42,664 nt of DNA from Saprospiraceae bacterium (GCA_016719855.1 JADJYH010000066.1:1-42664), one strand, 5' to 3'. Positions 30,418-39,838 are shown, counted from the stretch's first letter. The notes: generated from the letters alone by a model not told the origin. Numbers and translations are program-made.

Positions 30418-30477
30418 GGAAGTCCGGTTCCGGCAAGGATGGCTCGAAGCCTTCCGGCAATGCTGGAACCGGACTCC
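30418..30477. repeat. Hairpin between giant protein A and the PorV-like gene
   Basis: agtccggttcc at 30421-30431 pairs exactly with ggaaccggact at 30465-30475, and ttgga/tccaa extends the stem with one bulge. The inner part can pair further (aagg with cctt). No T-run follows, so it looks more like an RNA processing or stability hairpin than a terminator. Confidence 0.6.
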
Positions 30478-30506
30478 AAAAACCATCACAAAATCAAAGA
30501 AAATTT

Positions 30507-31577
30507 ATGAATAAGTCATTATACTTCTTACTTACCCTGGTGCTCTTGTCAGTGACAACCACTGGCTTGCAGGCTGGCAACCCCGACCGTCAGGGTGAAG
30601 CTGGAGCGCCAGAACTGCTCATGAACCCATGGGCACGGAGCGCAGGCCTCCACTCCATGACCACCTCCATGGTCATTGGCGTAGAGTCCATGATGCTCAA
30701 CATAGCTGGACTATCCAGGATAACCAAAACAGAAGTGGTCTTTGGCCACTCCCAGTACCTGAAAGGCACGGGCATCACCACCAATGCATTTGGCTTTGCG
30801 CAAAAAATTGGCAACAACAGTGCCTTGGGCATCAGCATCATGACCCTCGATTTTGGTGAAATCGACCGCACCACCACCTTCGCTCCAGAGGGAACGGGCA
30901 GCACGTTTTCACCTCGTTTCGTGAACATCGGAGTCGGGTTTTCGCACAACTTCGAGAACAAGGTTTCCGTGGGCGTACTTGGCCGTGCAGTCTCCGAAGG
31001 CGTTGAGGACGTAAACGCAACAGGCATTTGCCTCGACGCTGGCGTCCAGTACGTTACTGGGGAGCGTGAGAACTTCAAGTTTGGCATTTCGCTCCGCAAC
31101 ATCGGTGGCCGCATGCAGTTCCGTGGCGAGGGTTTGTCCCAAACCATTGAAATCCCTGCATTTGATGGTACGCACGGCCTCGTGACCAATCAGCGTTCTA
31201 CCTCCTTCGAAATGCAGTCCGTGCTCAACATCGGCCTGTCCTACGACTACTACGTTGTCGGCAACAGCCGCCTGACTTTCGCTGGCAACTACACCTCCAA
31301 CGCCTTCTCCGAAGACCAACTTGGCGGTGGCCTGGAGTTCTCGTACAACGAACTGGTGATGCTCCGTGCTGGTTACAAACTCGACTTTGGCCAGATTTCG
31401 AACACAGGAAGCGAATTCAACGACCAGCCGCTTTACACTGGCCTTTCTGCTGGCGCAACGCTGAACGTTCCTACCAACAAAAAAGACAATGCCCCTCGCA
31501 TTGCCTTTGACTACGCCTACCGTACTACCAAGATTTATGATGGTACGCACAACCTTTCCGTGCGCATCACGCTGTAA
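30507..31577 (+). CDS. PorV/PorQ-family outer-membrane beta-barrel protein
   Basis: Intact, 356 residues. Signal peptide MNKSLYFLLTLVLLSVTTTGLQA. The mature start GAPELLMNPWARSAGLHSM is the typical entry of PorV/PorQ proteins. A FadL-like barrel follows with alternating strands (VVFGHSQYLKGTGI, LGISIMTLDFGEIDRTT, RFVNIGVGFSHNFENKVSVGVLGRAV, KFGISLRNIGG) and closes with HNLSVRITL. PorV carries T9SS cargo to the sortase PorU, and PorQ/PorZ-type relatives have related roles. Lying between two giant proteins with T9SS-like C-termini, it may be a dedicated partner for them; that is inference. It is not necessarily the housekeeping PorV. A strong terminator follows directly. Confidence 0.85.
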   Translation: MNKSLYFLLTLVLLSVTTTGLQAGNPDRQGEAGAPELLMNPWARSAGLHSMTTSMVIGVESMMLNIAGLSRITKTEVVFGHSQYLKGTGITTNAFGFAQKIGNNSALGISIMTLDFGEIDRTTTFAPEGTGSTFSPRFVNIGVGFSHNFENKVSVGVLGRAVSEGVEDVNATGICLDAGVQYVTGERENFKFGISLRNIGGRMQFRGEGLSQTIEIPAFDGTHGLVTNQRSTSFEMQSVLNIGLSYDYYVVGNSRLTFAGNYTSNAFSEDQLGGGLEFSYNELVMLRAGYKLDFGQISNTGSEFNDQPLYTGLSAGATLNVPTNKKDNAPRIAFDYAYRTTKIYDGTHNLSVRITL

Positions 31578-31584
31578 AATAGCA

Positions 31585-31626
31585 GGTGGAGCCGCTGTAA
31601 CTCAGTCGGCTCCACCACCTTTTTTT
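31585..31626 (+). terminator. Intrinsic terminator after the PorV-like gene
   Basis: ggtggagccg (31585-31594) pairs perfectly with cggctccacc (31607-31616), and a T7 run ends at 31626. It separates the receptor/giant A/PorV-like transcript from the giant B gene. Confidence 0.85.
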
Positions 31627-31764
31627 ACTATTTTTCTTTAAAAATAGACCTTCGTAAGCGACTTCCGACCATTCTCCTGTATAAAAATCTGTCCTGTTTC
31701 CACGCATAATTGATGCTTGCATCACGGTGGTGGGTTTCGCTGTTTCACAAATCAAACGATTGCC

Positions 31765-34700
31765 ATGAAACTAAAAATGACACTGCTGACCGTAGCAGGC
31801 GCGCTGGCGTTCCTGCTTCAACCTGCCTTTTCGAGAGGTCCACTGCGGCCACCACACAAAAACGGCATCCCCAACCAGCAGGTCAACTTTCGGTCGGCCT
31901 GCACCACCGCCCAAGCGCAGATTGACCAGGACATCAACAACGTGCGGGCACGGCTGCTCACTGGTGGCGATATATGGTGGGACAGGTCGGATGGCAAATA
32001 CGTGGTTCCAAAACCCCAACCCGGTCAGCCGGAAGTGTCAGCCATATTCGCTGCGGGCATCTGGCTCGGCGGCTTCGATGATGGCGGCAACCTCAAGATG
32101 GCTTGCCAGACCTACGGCAACAATGGCAGCAGCAGCGACTTTTGGCCGGGGCCGCTCAGTCAGGCTGAAGGTGCAACCACGCTGGAAGTTTGCAACAACT
32201 GGGACCGTTTTTTTGAGGTGAAAGGAACTGAAATAAGGGAGCACCTCCAAAAATGGCAATCTTCTGGAGAAGGCGGCATCGCTTACACTCTTGACCAAAT
32301 ACCAGCCAGTGTAAAAATGTGGCCTGCTAAAGGAAACCCCTATTTTTACCAAAATTACCTATTCCATCTACCCAATAATGACCAAGGGTTAGCGCCATTT
32401 TATGACCAAAATGGCGATGGCAATTACCAGCCACTTGATGGAGATTTCCCAACTTTGGAAACCCGTGGGTGTAATGATAATCCCACACAATTTCCCGACC
32501 AGATGATATTCTGGATGTACAACGATGAGGGCGGCGGGGCTATCCACGGTGAGACGAGCGGCATCCCCATCCGCATGGAGGTACACGCCACGGCCTTTGC
32601 TTATTCCACTTTTGACCAGATCAACGACATGACTTTCCAGCAGCACAAGTTCATCAACCGTGCGAAAGAAGACATTGACAGCTTCCATTTTGCGCTGTGG
32701 GTTGACCCCGATTTGGGCTGTCATTTGGACGATTACATCGGTTGTGCGCCGGGGCGAAACATGGCATATTGGTTCAATGCGGATGCAGAGGATGGCCAAC
32801 CTGGAATTACTTGCGACGGTGTGCCAACTTACGGCACGGATATTCCGGCAGTTGGGATTGATATTTTCAGGGGGCCGTTGGATGAAAATGGGAATGAATT
32901 AGGGATGTCGAGTTTTATGTACTATAATAACACCATAGTTCAACTTCCAGGTGGCACCATTGACCCAAGTACTGATGTCGAATTTTACCGCTACATGACT
33001 GGAAGTTGGAAAGATGGAACACGACTTACTTATGGTGGAGATGGCTACGACCCCACAAATACCGACCCGGCCAATAGAACCAACTTTGCTTTCCCAAGTG
33101 TCCCAGACGACCCAAATGGCTGGTCAATGTGCTACCCCGGACCCGAGTTTCCAAATGGCTTACCAGCATATGACCGCCATATAGTCCAATCTTGTGGCCC
33201 AATGATCCTCCAGCCCGGTGCGGTCAACGAGCTGACTTTCGGCGTGGTGTACGCCCCCGACCTCGAATACCCTTGCCCCGATATGAGCAAGCTCTTCATC
33301 GCAGATGACTTGGCGCAAAACCTTTTTGATAACTGCATTGAATTTACCGATGGTCCCGATGCCCCAGAAATGGATTGGATTGCGCTCGACCAGGAAATCA
33401 TCGGCGTATTGTCAAACAAGCCAGCCCCAGCGTCGAACAATTCCAATGAATCTTATGAAGAATTGGTTTTTGGCCACCCTGCGGGCGTGACCGATTCCAC
33501 CTATAATTTCGAGGGCTACCTTGTGTACCAACTCGCTGGGCCAGAGGTGCGCTGGAACGACCTACTCGACGTAAAAAAGGCGAGACTGGTCTTTCAAACG
33601 GACGTAAAAAATGGCGTAAATACGCTGGTAAACTGGGAGGCCGTGCCCAACCCAACTTACAATCCAGCCGTTGGTGGCAGCTATTTAGTTTACCAACCAA
33701 AAATGGTAGTCGAAGGAGCGGACGAGGGCATCCGCCACAGTTTCCGCATCACCGACGACCAGTTTGCACAGGGCGACCGAAGGCTCATCAACCACCGCAA
33801 ATACTATTTCGTGGCCTTGGCCTACGCCTCCAACAACTTCGAAACTTTCGACCCGTTGCTCGGCACTGGGCAGCAAAAAATGTTCGTCATTGGCCGCCAA
33901 AACATCGGGCCGGACGGCGACGGGCTGCCCTATTCGGTGCTTCCCCGCCCAATTGTTGACAAAAACTCAACGCCAGCTACGGCGATGGCCCAGCCATCAC
34001 CCGCCTCGATGGGGTGGGGTTGGGTGGCAATTTCGTGGACGTGTCGGATGAGACGTTGGCGAAAATCATGGACGGCAGCTTCGATGGCGAAATCACCTAC
34101 GAGCGAGGCCGAGCGCCCATCCAGGTGCAGGTTTTCGACCCACTCTACGTGCAGGACGGCGAGTACGAGGTAAGTTTTTTGGATGAGAACATGACCAATG
34201 ACCAGCTCGATATGACCGTGAACTGGCAACTGAAATCGCTCACCACTTCGGAAGTCGTTCAATCCCACCAAACGATTGACCGACTGAACGAGCAGCTTTT
34301 CGGACAGTACGGCTTCTCCGTCACCATCGGCCAGACGGGCGATGCAGGTGACTGCGAAAATGAAAATGCCGGGGCCATCGGAGCGGAACTGGACTATGCC
34401 GACCCACTGGCGCAGCCTTGGTTTGCTGGCGTCAACTATGGTTTTCAGTATCCAACCGTGCCGCCATTCCACAATTTCTTTAGTTACCTGCCGCCGTTTT
34501 TTGACAACGAGTGCAGCATAAAACCACTGGTGACGCTCGGTGACGGCTATTTTGTGCCATCTCAAAATTGCCAATACCTTAGTCGGGAAGGCGAGGTATA
34601 TGCTTCGCCCGCTTGGCGAAACTCGTTGAACAACCTCGTCAACGTAGACGACAGGACAGCCGAGCTGAACAACGTGGACCTCGTTTTTACCCCAAACAAA

Positions 34701-35777
34701 AACCTATGGAGCCGCTGCGTGGTGGTGGAAACGTTCAATTCCGACTTTGCCAATTTTGGATTGCGGCAAGATAGCACCCCGGTCACGTCGGTCGGCGGTA
34801 GCACCAATTTTGACCTGCGAAACTCGCCCTCCGTGGGCAAGGACGACACCAACGGTGACGGCCTGCCCGAACCTGACGGCGATGGAATCGGCATGGGCTG
34901 GTTTCCCGGCTACGCCGTGGACGTGGAGACAGGCAAGCGACTCAATGTTTTTTTTGGTGAAAATTCGGCCTTTTCGGCAGAGAGCGGTTTCCTAGGCAGC
35001 TACCCCGATGGCCAACCGAACGGGGCAGACATGCTTTTTAACCCAAATGACCAAGTCGTGCTGGCAGGTCCCGCCGACGATGCCATGATGCACCACTACC
35101 TCGGCGGCCATCACTTTATCTACGTGACCAGCGACGAGTACGACGGCTGCGCCTACTTGCGTACCCGCTTCGACCCGTTGGAGACGGAACCAAAGAAAGT
35201 GAACGGCTTGAAACGGGTGACCTGGACGAGCATGCCCCTGCTGGCATTCGGTCAGGCACTGCTGCCGCTCAACGAGGGCTTGATTCCGAACGAGCTTCGG
35301 GTGAAGCTGCGGGTGGACAACCCCTTTGCCGTTTCGACTGGGACTGGCGAGTTCAACGGCTACCCGACATACCGTTTCAAGCTGGAGGGCATGCAGGCAA
35401 ACTTGCCCAAATCGCCTACCAACGACGAGCAGTTGGACATGGTGAACATCGTACCGAACCCCTATTACGCCTACTCGGACTATGAGGACGGCAGCAATTC
35501 GAAAGTGGTAAAAATCACCAACCTACCCGCCCTATGCGAGGTGACGATTTTTAGTTTGGGTGGTAAATTTATCAGAAAATACAGCCGAGACGAACGCAGC
35601 CAACCCGGTGGGGTGGTGTTACAAAACAACCCGGACATCGAGTGGGACTTAAAAAACTCGGCGGGCATTCCAATTTCCTCTGGTGTTTACCTCATCAGAA
35701 TCAAAGCCCCCGGCATCGGTGAGCGCACCCTGAAATGGTTCGGTATAAACCGGACTATGGATTATGGAGGGCATTGA
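31765..35777 (+). CDS. Giant secreted protein B, paralogue of A (one frameshift)
   Basis: About 1337 residues. Start chosen at the ATG giving the signal peptide MKLKMTLLTVAGALAFLLQPAFS; the frame is open to 31717 but the extra residues do not fit. It matches protein A from end to end: IWWDRSDGKYVVP, WLGGFDDGGNLK-ACQTYGNN, FYDQNGDGNYQPLDGDFP, MIFWMYNDEGGGAIHGE, GDRRLINHRKYYF, DGDGIGMGWFPGYAVDVETG and the T9SS-like end (VPNPYYAYSDYEDG, GIPISSGVYLIRI, ERTLKWFGINR). Differences are spread over the whole length, so the duplication is not very recent. The A5 tract at 33961-33965 seems to lack one A; restoring it gives VDKKLNASYGDGPAITRLDG, as in A. It stands after a terminator, so it probably has its own promoter, which I could not place. 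Function unknown. Confidence 0.8.
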
Positions 35778-35908
35778 AGTTTGATAGTTCGGCAGTGGGA
35801 AGTTGGCAGTTTGCAGTCAAATAGTTAGTTCGCCAGTCAGATTGTAATAGAACCGTACTGACTAACGAACTGTCGAACTGCCAACTGCCAACTGTCGAAC
35901 TGCCAACT
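35778..35908. repeat. Imperfect palindrome built of heptamer-like units
   Basis: The region between convergent genes reads agttcggcag, agttggcagtt and similar on the left, and cgaactg, ccaactg, ccaactg, tcgaactg, ccaact on the right (about 35867-35908). The right half is a run of 7-8 base units, and its reverse complement resembles the left half, so the whole can fold on itself around 35845. It could end transcription from both sides. Confidence 0.6.
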
Positions 35909-37105
35909 TTAACGCGTCTCCGTCTGCACCAACTTCCCCGTCGCCTTCACTTTCAGCAGCAACTTCCGGTTGCCGTCCGGCAAAATTTCCTCTTTCAGCA
36001 GCCAGTGGTCGGCGTCGTATTCCACTTCTTTTTGCACTTGAACGGCCTCGTCGGGTAGGCCCCGCCATTCGTTGAGGTGGATGGGTTCCCATTTTTTGGA
36101 AGCGGCGGAGCGGTAGGCGGCGTCCATGATTTCGTTCACGACGTAGCCGTCGTAAAAAGTTTCGATGGGCTGCTTGCCGGTTTCCATCGAGTTCAGCATG
36201 TCGGTGAACATGTGGTTGTAGCCGAGGTCGTTCGTCTCGTCGCCGACGGGGAAGAGCCAGCCGCTGGCCGATTCGGCCTTCTCTGCCACGTAGCCCGACT
36301 GGCCGGGTGCGGTGAACATTTCGAAACCGGTGCGAAGGAAGTTGTTCAGCCAGATGGTGCCTTCGGTGCCCATCACCTCGTCCCGCAGGTCCATGCCGCC
36401 CCGGAAGGCCCAGCTCACCTCGAACTGCCCGATGGCCCCGTTTGCGTAGCGCACCAAACCGATGGCGTGGTCTTCGGCGTCAATCGGTTTCACCTGCGTT
36501 TCGGCCCAGCACATCACCTCGATGGGCCGCACGTTTTTGCCAATAAAATTGCGGGCAATCTCGATGCAGTGGCAGCCAAGGTCAACGAGGGCGCCGCCGC
36601 CAGCGAGTTCTTTGTCCCAAAACCAAGGGCTGTGCGGGCCGGGGTGCGTCTCCCGTGACTTGGCCCAGAGGATACGCCCGATGGCACCGTCACGCACGCT
36701 TTGTGCGGCCTTGAGGTTTTTGGGCGTGTAAACGAGGTCTTCGAGGTAGCCCCCGAACACGCCTGCTTTTTCGATGGCCTGCACCATTTTCCAAGCTTCT
36801 TCGCCGTTGCGGGCGAGGGGCTTGGTACACATTACCGCCTTGCCAGCTTTGGCAGCGGCTACGGCTGCTTCGAGGTGCTGGTAGTTGCGCAGGGCGATGC
36901 ACACGATGTCCACGTCGGGGTGGTTCACGGCCTCGTGCAGGTCGTTCGTCCAGTGAGGGATGTTGTGCTTGGCAGCAAATGGTTCTGCCCGCTCCGGGGT
37001 GGTGGAGTAGGCCATGATGACCCGGTCACGGCTACGCTGGCCGTGGAGGGCGGAGATGTAAAAATCGGCGATGAAGCCGGTGCCGAGCATTGCTATTTTT
37101 GCCAT
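35909..37105 (-). CDS. Gfo/Idh/MocA-family NAD(P)-dependent oxidoreductase
   Basis: Intact, 398 residues. N-terminal Rossmann fold with MAKIAMLGTGFIADFY, then DIVCIALRNYQHLEAAVAA and the family motif CTKPLARN (in place of EKP). The C-terminal domain shows ALVDLGCHCIEIARNF with a conserved histidine and ends in FYDGYVVNEIMDAAYRSA. Such enzymes oxidise or reduce sugars, inositols or sugar acids; the exact substrate cannot be told. No signal peptide is seen, so it is probably cytoplasmic. It is convergent with giant protein B and divergent from the glycosyltransferase gene. Confidence 0.9.
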   Translation of the reverse strand: MAKIAMLGTGFIADFYISALHGQRSRDRVIMAYSTTPERAEPFAAKHNIPHWTNDLHEAVNHPDVDIVCIALRNYQHLEAAVAAAKAGKAVMCTKPLARNGEEAWKMVQAIEKAGVFGGYLEDLVYTPKNLKAAQSVRDGAIGRILWAKSRETHPGPHSPWFWDKELAGGGALVDLGCHCIEIARNFIGKNVRPIEVMCWAETQVKPIDAEDHAIGLVRYANGAIGQFEVSWAFRGGMDLRDEVMGTEGTIWLNNFLRTGFEMFTAPGQSGYVAEKAESASGWLFPVGDETNDLGYNHMFTDMLNSMETGKQPIETFYDGYVVNEIMDAAYRSAASKKWEPIHLNEWRGLPDEAVQVQKEVEYDADHWLLKEEILPDGNRKLLLKVKATGKLVQTETR

Positions 37106-37230
37106 TTAGTTTGATTGTTGAAATTGTTGTATTGTTGAATTGTTTTGAACGTGGTTCGAGGTGATTCTTTTGAGCGCTCAAATTACAAATACCCAGAAAT
37201 CTCACGCATTTTTGCCCAGAAATTTCGCAG

Positions 37231-38013
37231 ATGCCGAATCATCCCTCATCCCTCATCCCTCATCCCTCTTTTTCCGCCGTCCTCATCACGCACAACGTGG
37301 CGGACACCATCGGCGAGTGCGTGGCGGTGCTTCGCAAAGTCTGCGACGAGGTACTCGTGCTGGACAGCCAAAGCACGGACGGGACGATCGAGATTTGTGA
37401 GAAATTGGGCGCAAAAGTGGTGCAACAGGAGTGGTTTGGCTACGCAAAAACCAAGAACATCGGCAATACCAGTGCCCGCCACGACTGGATTCTCTCGATT
37501 GACTCGGACGAGGTGCTTTCGGAGGAACTGATTGAAACGTTGCGAAACCTGAAGCCCGAGGTTGGCAAGGTTTACGCCCTCGACCGCCTCACCAACTATT
37601 GCGGCCAGTGGATTCGGCACAGCGGCTGGTACCCGGAATGGAAAATTCGGCTTTTTGACCGCAACCACGTCGAGTGGCAGGGCGACTTTGTACACGAGAC
37701 TTTGCACATACCTGCTGATTATCAAGTAGTTAAGTTGATGGGCAAGCTATTGCATTACTCCTACAAGGACGCTGCCGACCACCTCCGCCGTTTGGAGAAA
37801 TACGCCCGGCTGGGGGCAGCGGAGCAATTTGCCGCAGGCAAGAAAGTGACTTTTGTGAAACGCTGGCTCGCCCCGGCGGCCCGTTTTGTGCGGGGTTTTA
37901 TCCTGAAAAGAGGTTTCCTCGATGGTCGGGCCGGGTGGACGATTTGCAAGCGAGAAGCGGACATGGTTCGCCTCCGTTACCTGGTTTTGGAGGAGCTTTG
38001 GCATGGCAAGTAA
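37231..38013 (+). CDS. Family 2 glycosyltransferase, WaaE/KdtX-like
   Basis: 260 residues. The GT-A core starts with FSAVLITHNVADTIGECV, followed by VLVLDSQSTDGTIEI (nucleotide-sugar site) and ILSIDSDEVLSEEL (the D-x-D motif). NYCGQWIRHSGWYPEWKIRLF and FVHETLH are characteristic of WaaE-like transferases acting on lipopolysaccharide core. The C-terminus has a basic hydrophobic stretch. The ATG at 37231 is followed at once by four copies of the 7-base unit tcatccc (37239-37266), translated as NHPSSLIPHPS. No other start lies between repeat and core, so changes in repeat number would shift the frame of the whole protein. It probably adds a sugar to a surface glycolipid. Confidence 0.85.
   Translation: MPNHPSSLIPHPSFSAVLITHNVADTIGECVAVLRKVCDEVLVLDSQSTDGTIEICEKLGAKVVQQEWFGYAKTKNIGNTSARHDWILSIDSDEVLSEELIETLRNLKPEVGKVYALDRLTNYCGQWIRHSGWYPEWKIRLFDRNHVEWQGDFVHETLHIPADYQVVKLMGKLLHYSYKDAADHLRRLEKYARLGAAEQFAAGKKVTFVKRWLAPAARFVRGFILKRGFLDGRAGWTICKREADMVRLRYLVLEELWHGK
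37239..37266 (+). repeat. Heptanucleotide tandem repeat, 4 copies
   Basis: Four perfect copies of tcatccc, beginning 8 bases after the first base of the glycosyltransferase start codon. Seven is not a multiple of three, so gain or loss of one copy breaks the frame. Confidence 0.85.
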
Positions 38014-38362
38014 GGTTTACCAAATATTTTTTCGTGGGCAAGTTTTACCAGTCAGTCACCACTGACATTAATCAGTCTTCTCAAATATCAAAAATCAATT
38101 CAAGAACGGTTATGTTTTATCAAATTGCCTCATCCTAAAGTGGAGTGAATGGCAGTATAAATACATGATTGTCCAGCAATATTTCAAAGAAAGTAAGGTG
38201 AATTTTTGCTGGGAACTTAGCCAAAAGCAATCTATGCGAATTAGGTATTGAAATAGGTGCATGCACAATGTGGCATTCGCCGCTATGCGGCTGTGGTTTG
38301 GTATATTGGGTGATTTAACTAATTCGCATAATCTATTGTTTTCAATAAAATTAGTTCAACTC
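38014..38362. other. Gene-free stretch before the SDR gene
   Basis: 349 AT-rich bases. The frame of the SDR gene is open from 38261, but those extra residues do not fit the family. It holds a spaced 12-bp inverted repeat (38233-38244 and 38319-38330). No promoter with both boxes was found. Confidence 0.5.
38233..38330. repeat. Spaced 12-bp inverted repeat
   Basis: tatgcgaattag at 38233-38244 is the exact reverse complement of ctaattcgcata at 38319-38330, 74 bases apart. The interior arms do not pair well. Confidence 0.5.
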
Positions 38363-39172
38363 ATGAAAATCAAAGGAAAAACAGCAATCATTACAGGTTC
38401 TACGATGGGGATTGGGAAAGCGATAGCCTATCGCCTGGCCAATGAAGGAGCCAATATAATTGTCAATGGTAGAAACGAGGAAAAGCTGCTCGCAACAACA
38501 ACCTCGTTAAGAAACCTAGGGTTCGAGACAAGTGCTTTTCAAGGTGACGTAACCAATCCTGAGACTTGCAAAAAGTTGGTGGATTTTGCGCTGGAAAAGT
38601 ATGGGGGCATTGATATATTGATTAACAATGTAGGGGTGGGCGCACGGGGTTTTATAGAAAATACGAACCCTGAAGTGTTTAAATACATCATCAACAGCAA
38701 TGTTCTTGGAGCGGTTTATCCTACTTTGGAAGCCATGCCGCATATTAAGGCGAGCAAGGGAAGCGTGATTTTTATCTCCTCTTTGGCGGGCTTCAGGGGT
38801 ATGCCCAATAGCGCCCCATATTGTATGTCAAAAATGGCGTTGACCTCATTGGCTGAATCGCTGCATGTGGAGACTGCAAAAGATGGGGTACACGTCGGCA
38901 TTGTATATGTTGGCATGACGAAAAACGACCCTGAGAAACGAGTGCTCCATGCCGATGGTTCTTGGGCAAACCTTGAACAGCACGATGGAATATTCGTTGA
39001 CAGCCCAGATGATACAGCTTGGGCCGTGCTCGACGTGCTGTACAATCGGAGCTTCAAGAAAATCGTTGGCATGAAAGGCAAAGTATATTATTGGCTGCAA
39101 ATGCTGGCACCTTGGTTCGTGGATTTCACTTTTAGGCATAAAATTGACACTATCGAAGAAGCCCAGAAATAA
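38363..39172 (+). CDS. Short-chain dehydrogenase/reductase
   Basis: 269 residues from the ATG at 38363, which places the cofactor motif TGSTMGIG correctly near residue 12. The classical SDR features follow: NGRNEEK, INNVGVGARG (NNxG), the catalytic Ser in IFISSLAG, and Y-x3-K in YCMSKMAL. The C-terminal part (YYWLQMLAPWFVDFTF) is hydrophobic and may touch the membrane. Substrate unknown. It starts a same-strand run with a DUF6134-like protein and an epimerase-like enzyme, with gaps of 26 and 49 bases, so the three may form an operon. Confidence 0.88.
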   Translation: MKIKGKTAIITGSTMGIGKAIAYRLANEGANIIVNGRNEEKLLATTTSLRNLGFETSAFQGDVTNPETCKKLVDFALEKYGGIDILINNVGVGARGFIENTNPEVFKYIINSNVLGAVYPTLEAMPHIKASKGSVIFISSLAGFRGMPNSAPYCMSKMALTSLAESLHVETAKDGVHVGIVYVGMTKNDPEKRVLHADGSWANLEQHDGIFVDSPDDTAWAVLDVLYNRSFKKIVGMKGKVYYWLQMLAPWFVDFTFRHKIDTIEEAQK

Positions 39173-39198
39173 GCCATTAAATCGTAAACCCATAAGCC

Positions 39199-39789
39199 AT
39201 GTGGAGTAATATTATTTTCCAATTGTTATTTCTGCTTCCACTTTCCGGTTCAAAAAAAGTGGAAACCATACAGTTCGATATTATGCACAATGGAAGTTCC
39301 GTGGGTGAGTTTATCGCTTCCAAAACCACTGAAGGTGAACGTACTACCTTTGTGAACGCCACTGACATAAAAACGAAAATAATCAGGGATATTAGGGTGT
39401 ACTTCAACATCCAATCTACCTTTAAGGATAATGAGTTGGAGTACTCATCGGTGGAAATCTTGGTGAACGGTAAATCATATTCTCAGTCAACCACCAAAAA
39501 AGTGGGTGACAAATATCATTTTTACAAGGACGGTAAACTTAAAACCATATTGAGCGGCCCAATCAAGTATTCGGCTGCCATGATGATTTTTAGTGAGCCA
39601 ACGGGCTTTACAACTGCATATTCCGAGGAAAGTGGCGGCTTTCATGACATTGCGAAGGCGGTGGCCAATGTTTACGAAAAACGCAACTCAAGAGGACGTA
39701 AATCCATTTATCATTATAAAAACCAGGCATTGAAAAGCATGGACGTAGATATTGGTTTGACAAAAATTGAAATGGTGCTGAAAGACTGA
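39199..39789 (+). CDS. Exported hypothetical protein, DUF6134-like
   Basis: 196 residues. It begins with a short hydrophobic segment (MWSNIIFQLLFLLPLSGS) that could be a signal peptide. The remainder is beta-rich: IQFDIMHNGSSVGEFIASKT, YFNIQSTFKDNELEYSSVEI, and a C-terminal IGLTKIEMVLKD. This pattern (a short hello-strand with GxxVG followed by repeated strands) resembles the DUF6134 family of Bacteroidota; I am not certain. No catalytic residues can be named. It lies between two SDR-superfamily enzymes on the same strand. Confidence 0.6.
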   Translation: MWSNIIFQLLFLLPLSGSKKVETIQFDIMHNGSSVGEFIASKTTEGERTTFVNATDIKTKIIRDIRVYFNIQSTFKDNELEYSSVEILVNGKSYSQSTTKKVGDKYHFYKDGKLKTILSGPIKYSAAMMIFSEPTGFTTAYSEESGGFHDIAKAVANVYEKRNSRGRKSIYHYKNQALKSMDVDIGLTKIEMVLKD

Positions 39790-39838
39790 ACTGACATCTT
39801 CCATATTTTCTTGACCCTTACAACTTATTATCAACATC

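Noticed and set aside
30418..30477. Rho-independent terminator splitting giant A from the PorV-like gene
   Set aside because: The stem is strong but no T-run follows, so termination is not supported; listed as a hairpin only.
35867..35908. CRISPR-like repeats
   Set aside because: Units are only 7-8 bases long, without spacers, and no cas gene is nearby.
38261..38362. N-terminal extension of the SDR protein
   Set aside because: The frame is open upstream, but the SDR glycine motif would lie too far from the start; the ATG at 38363 fits the family.
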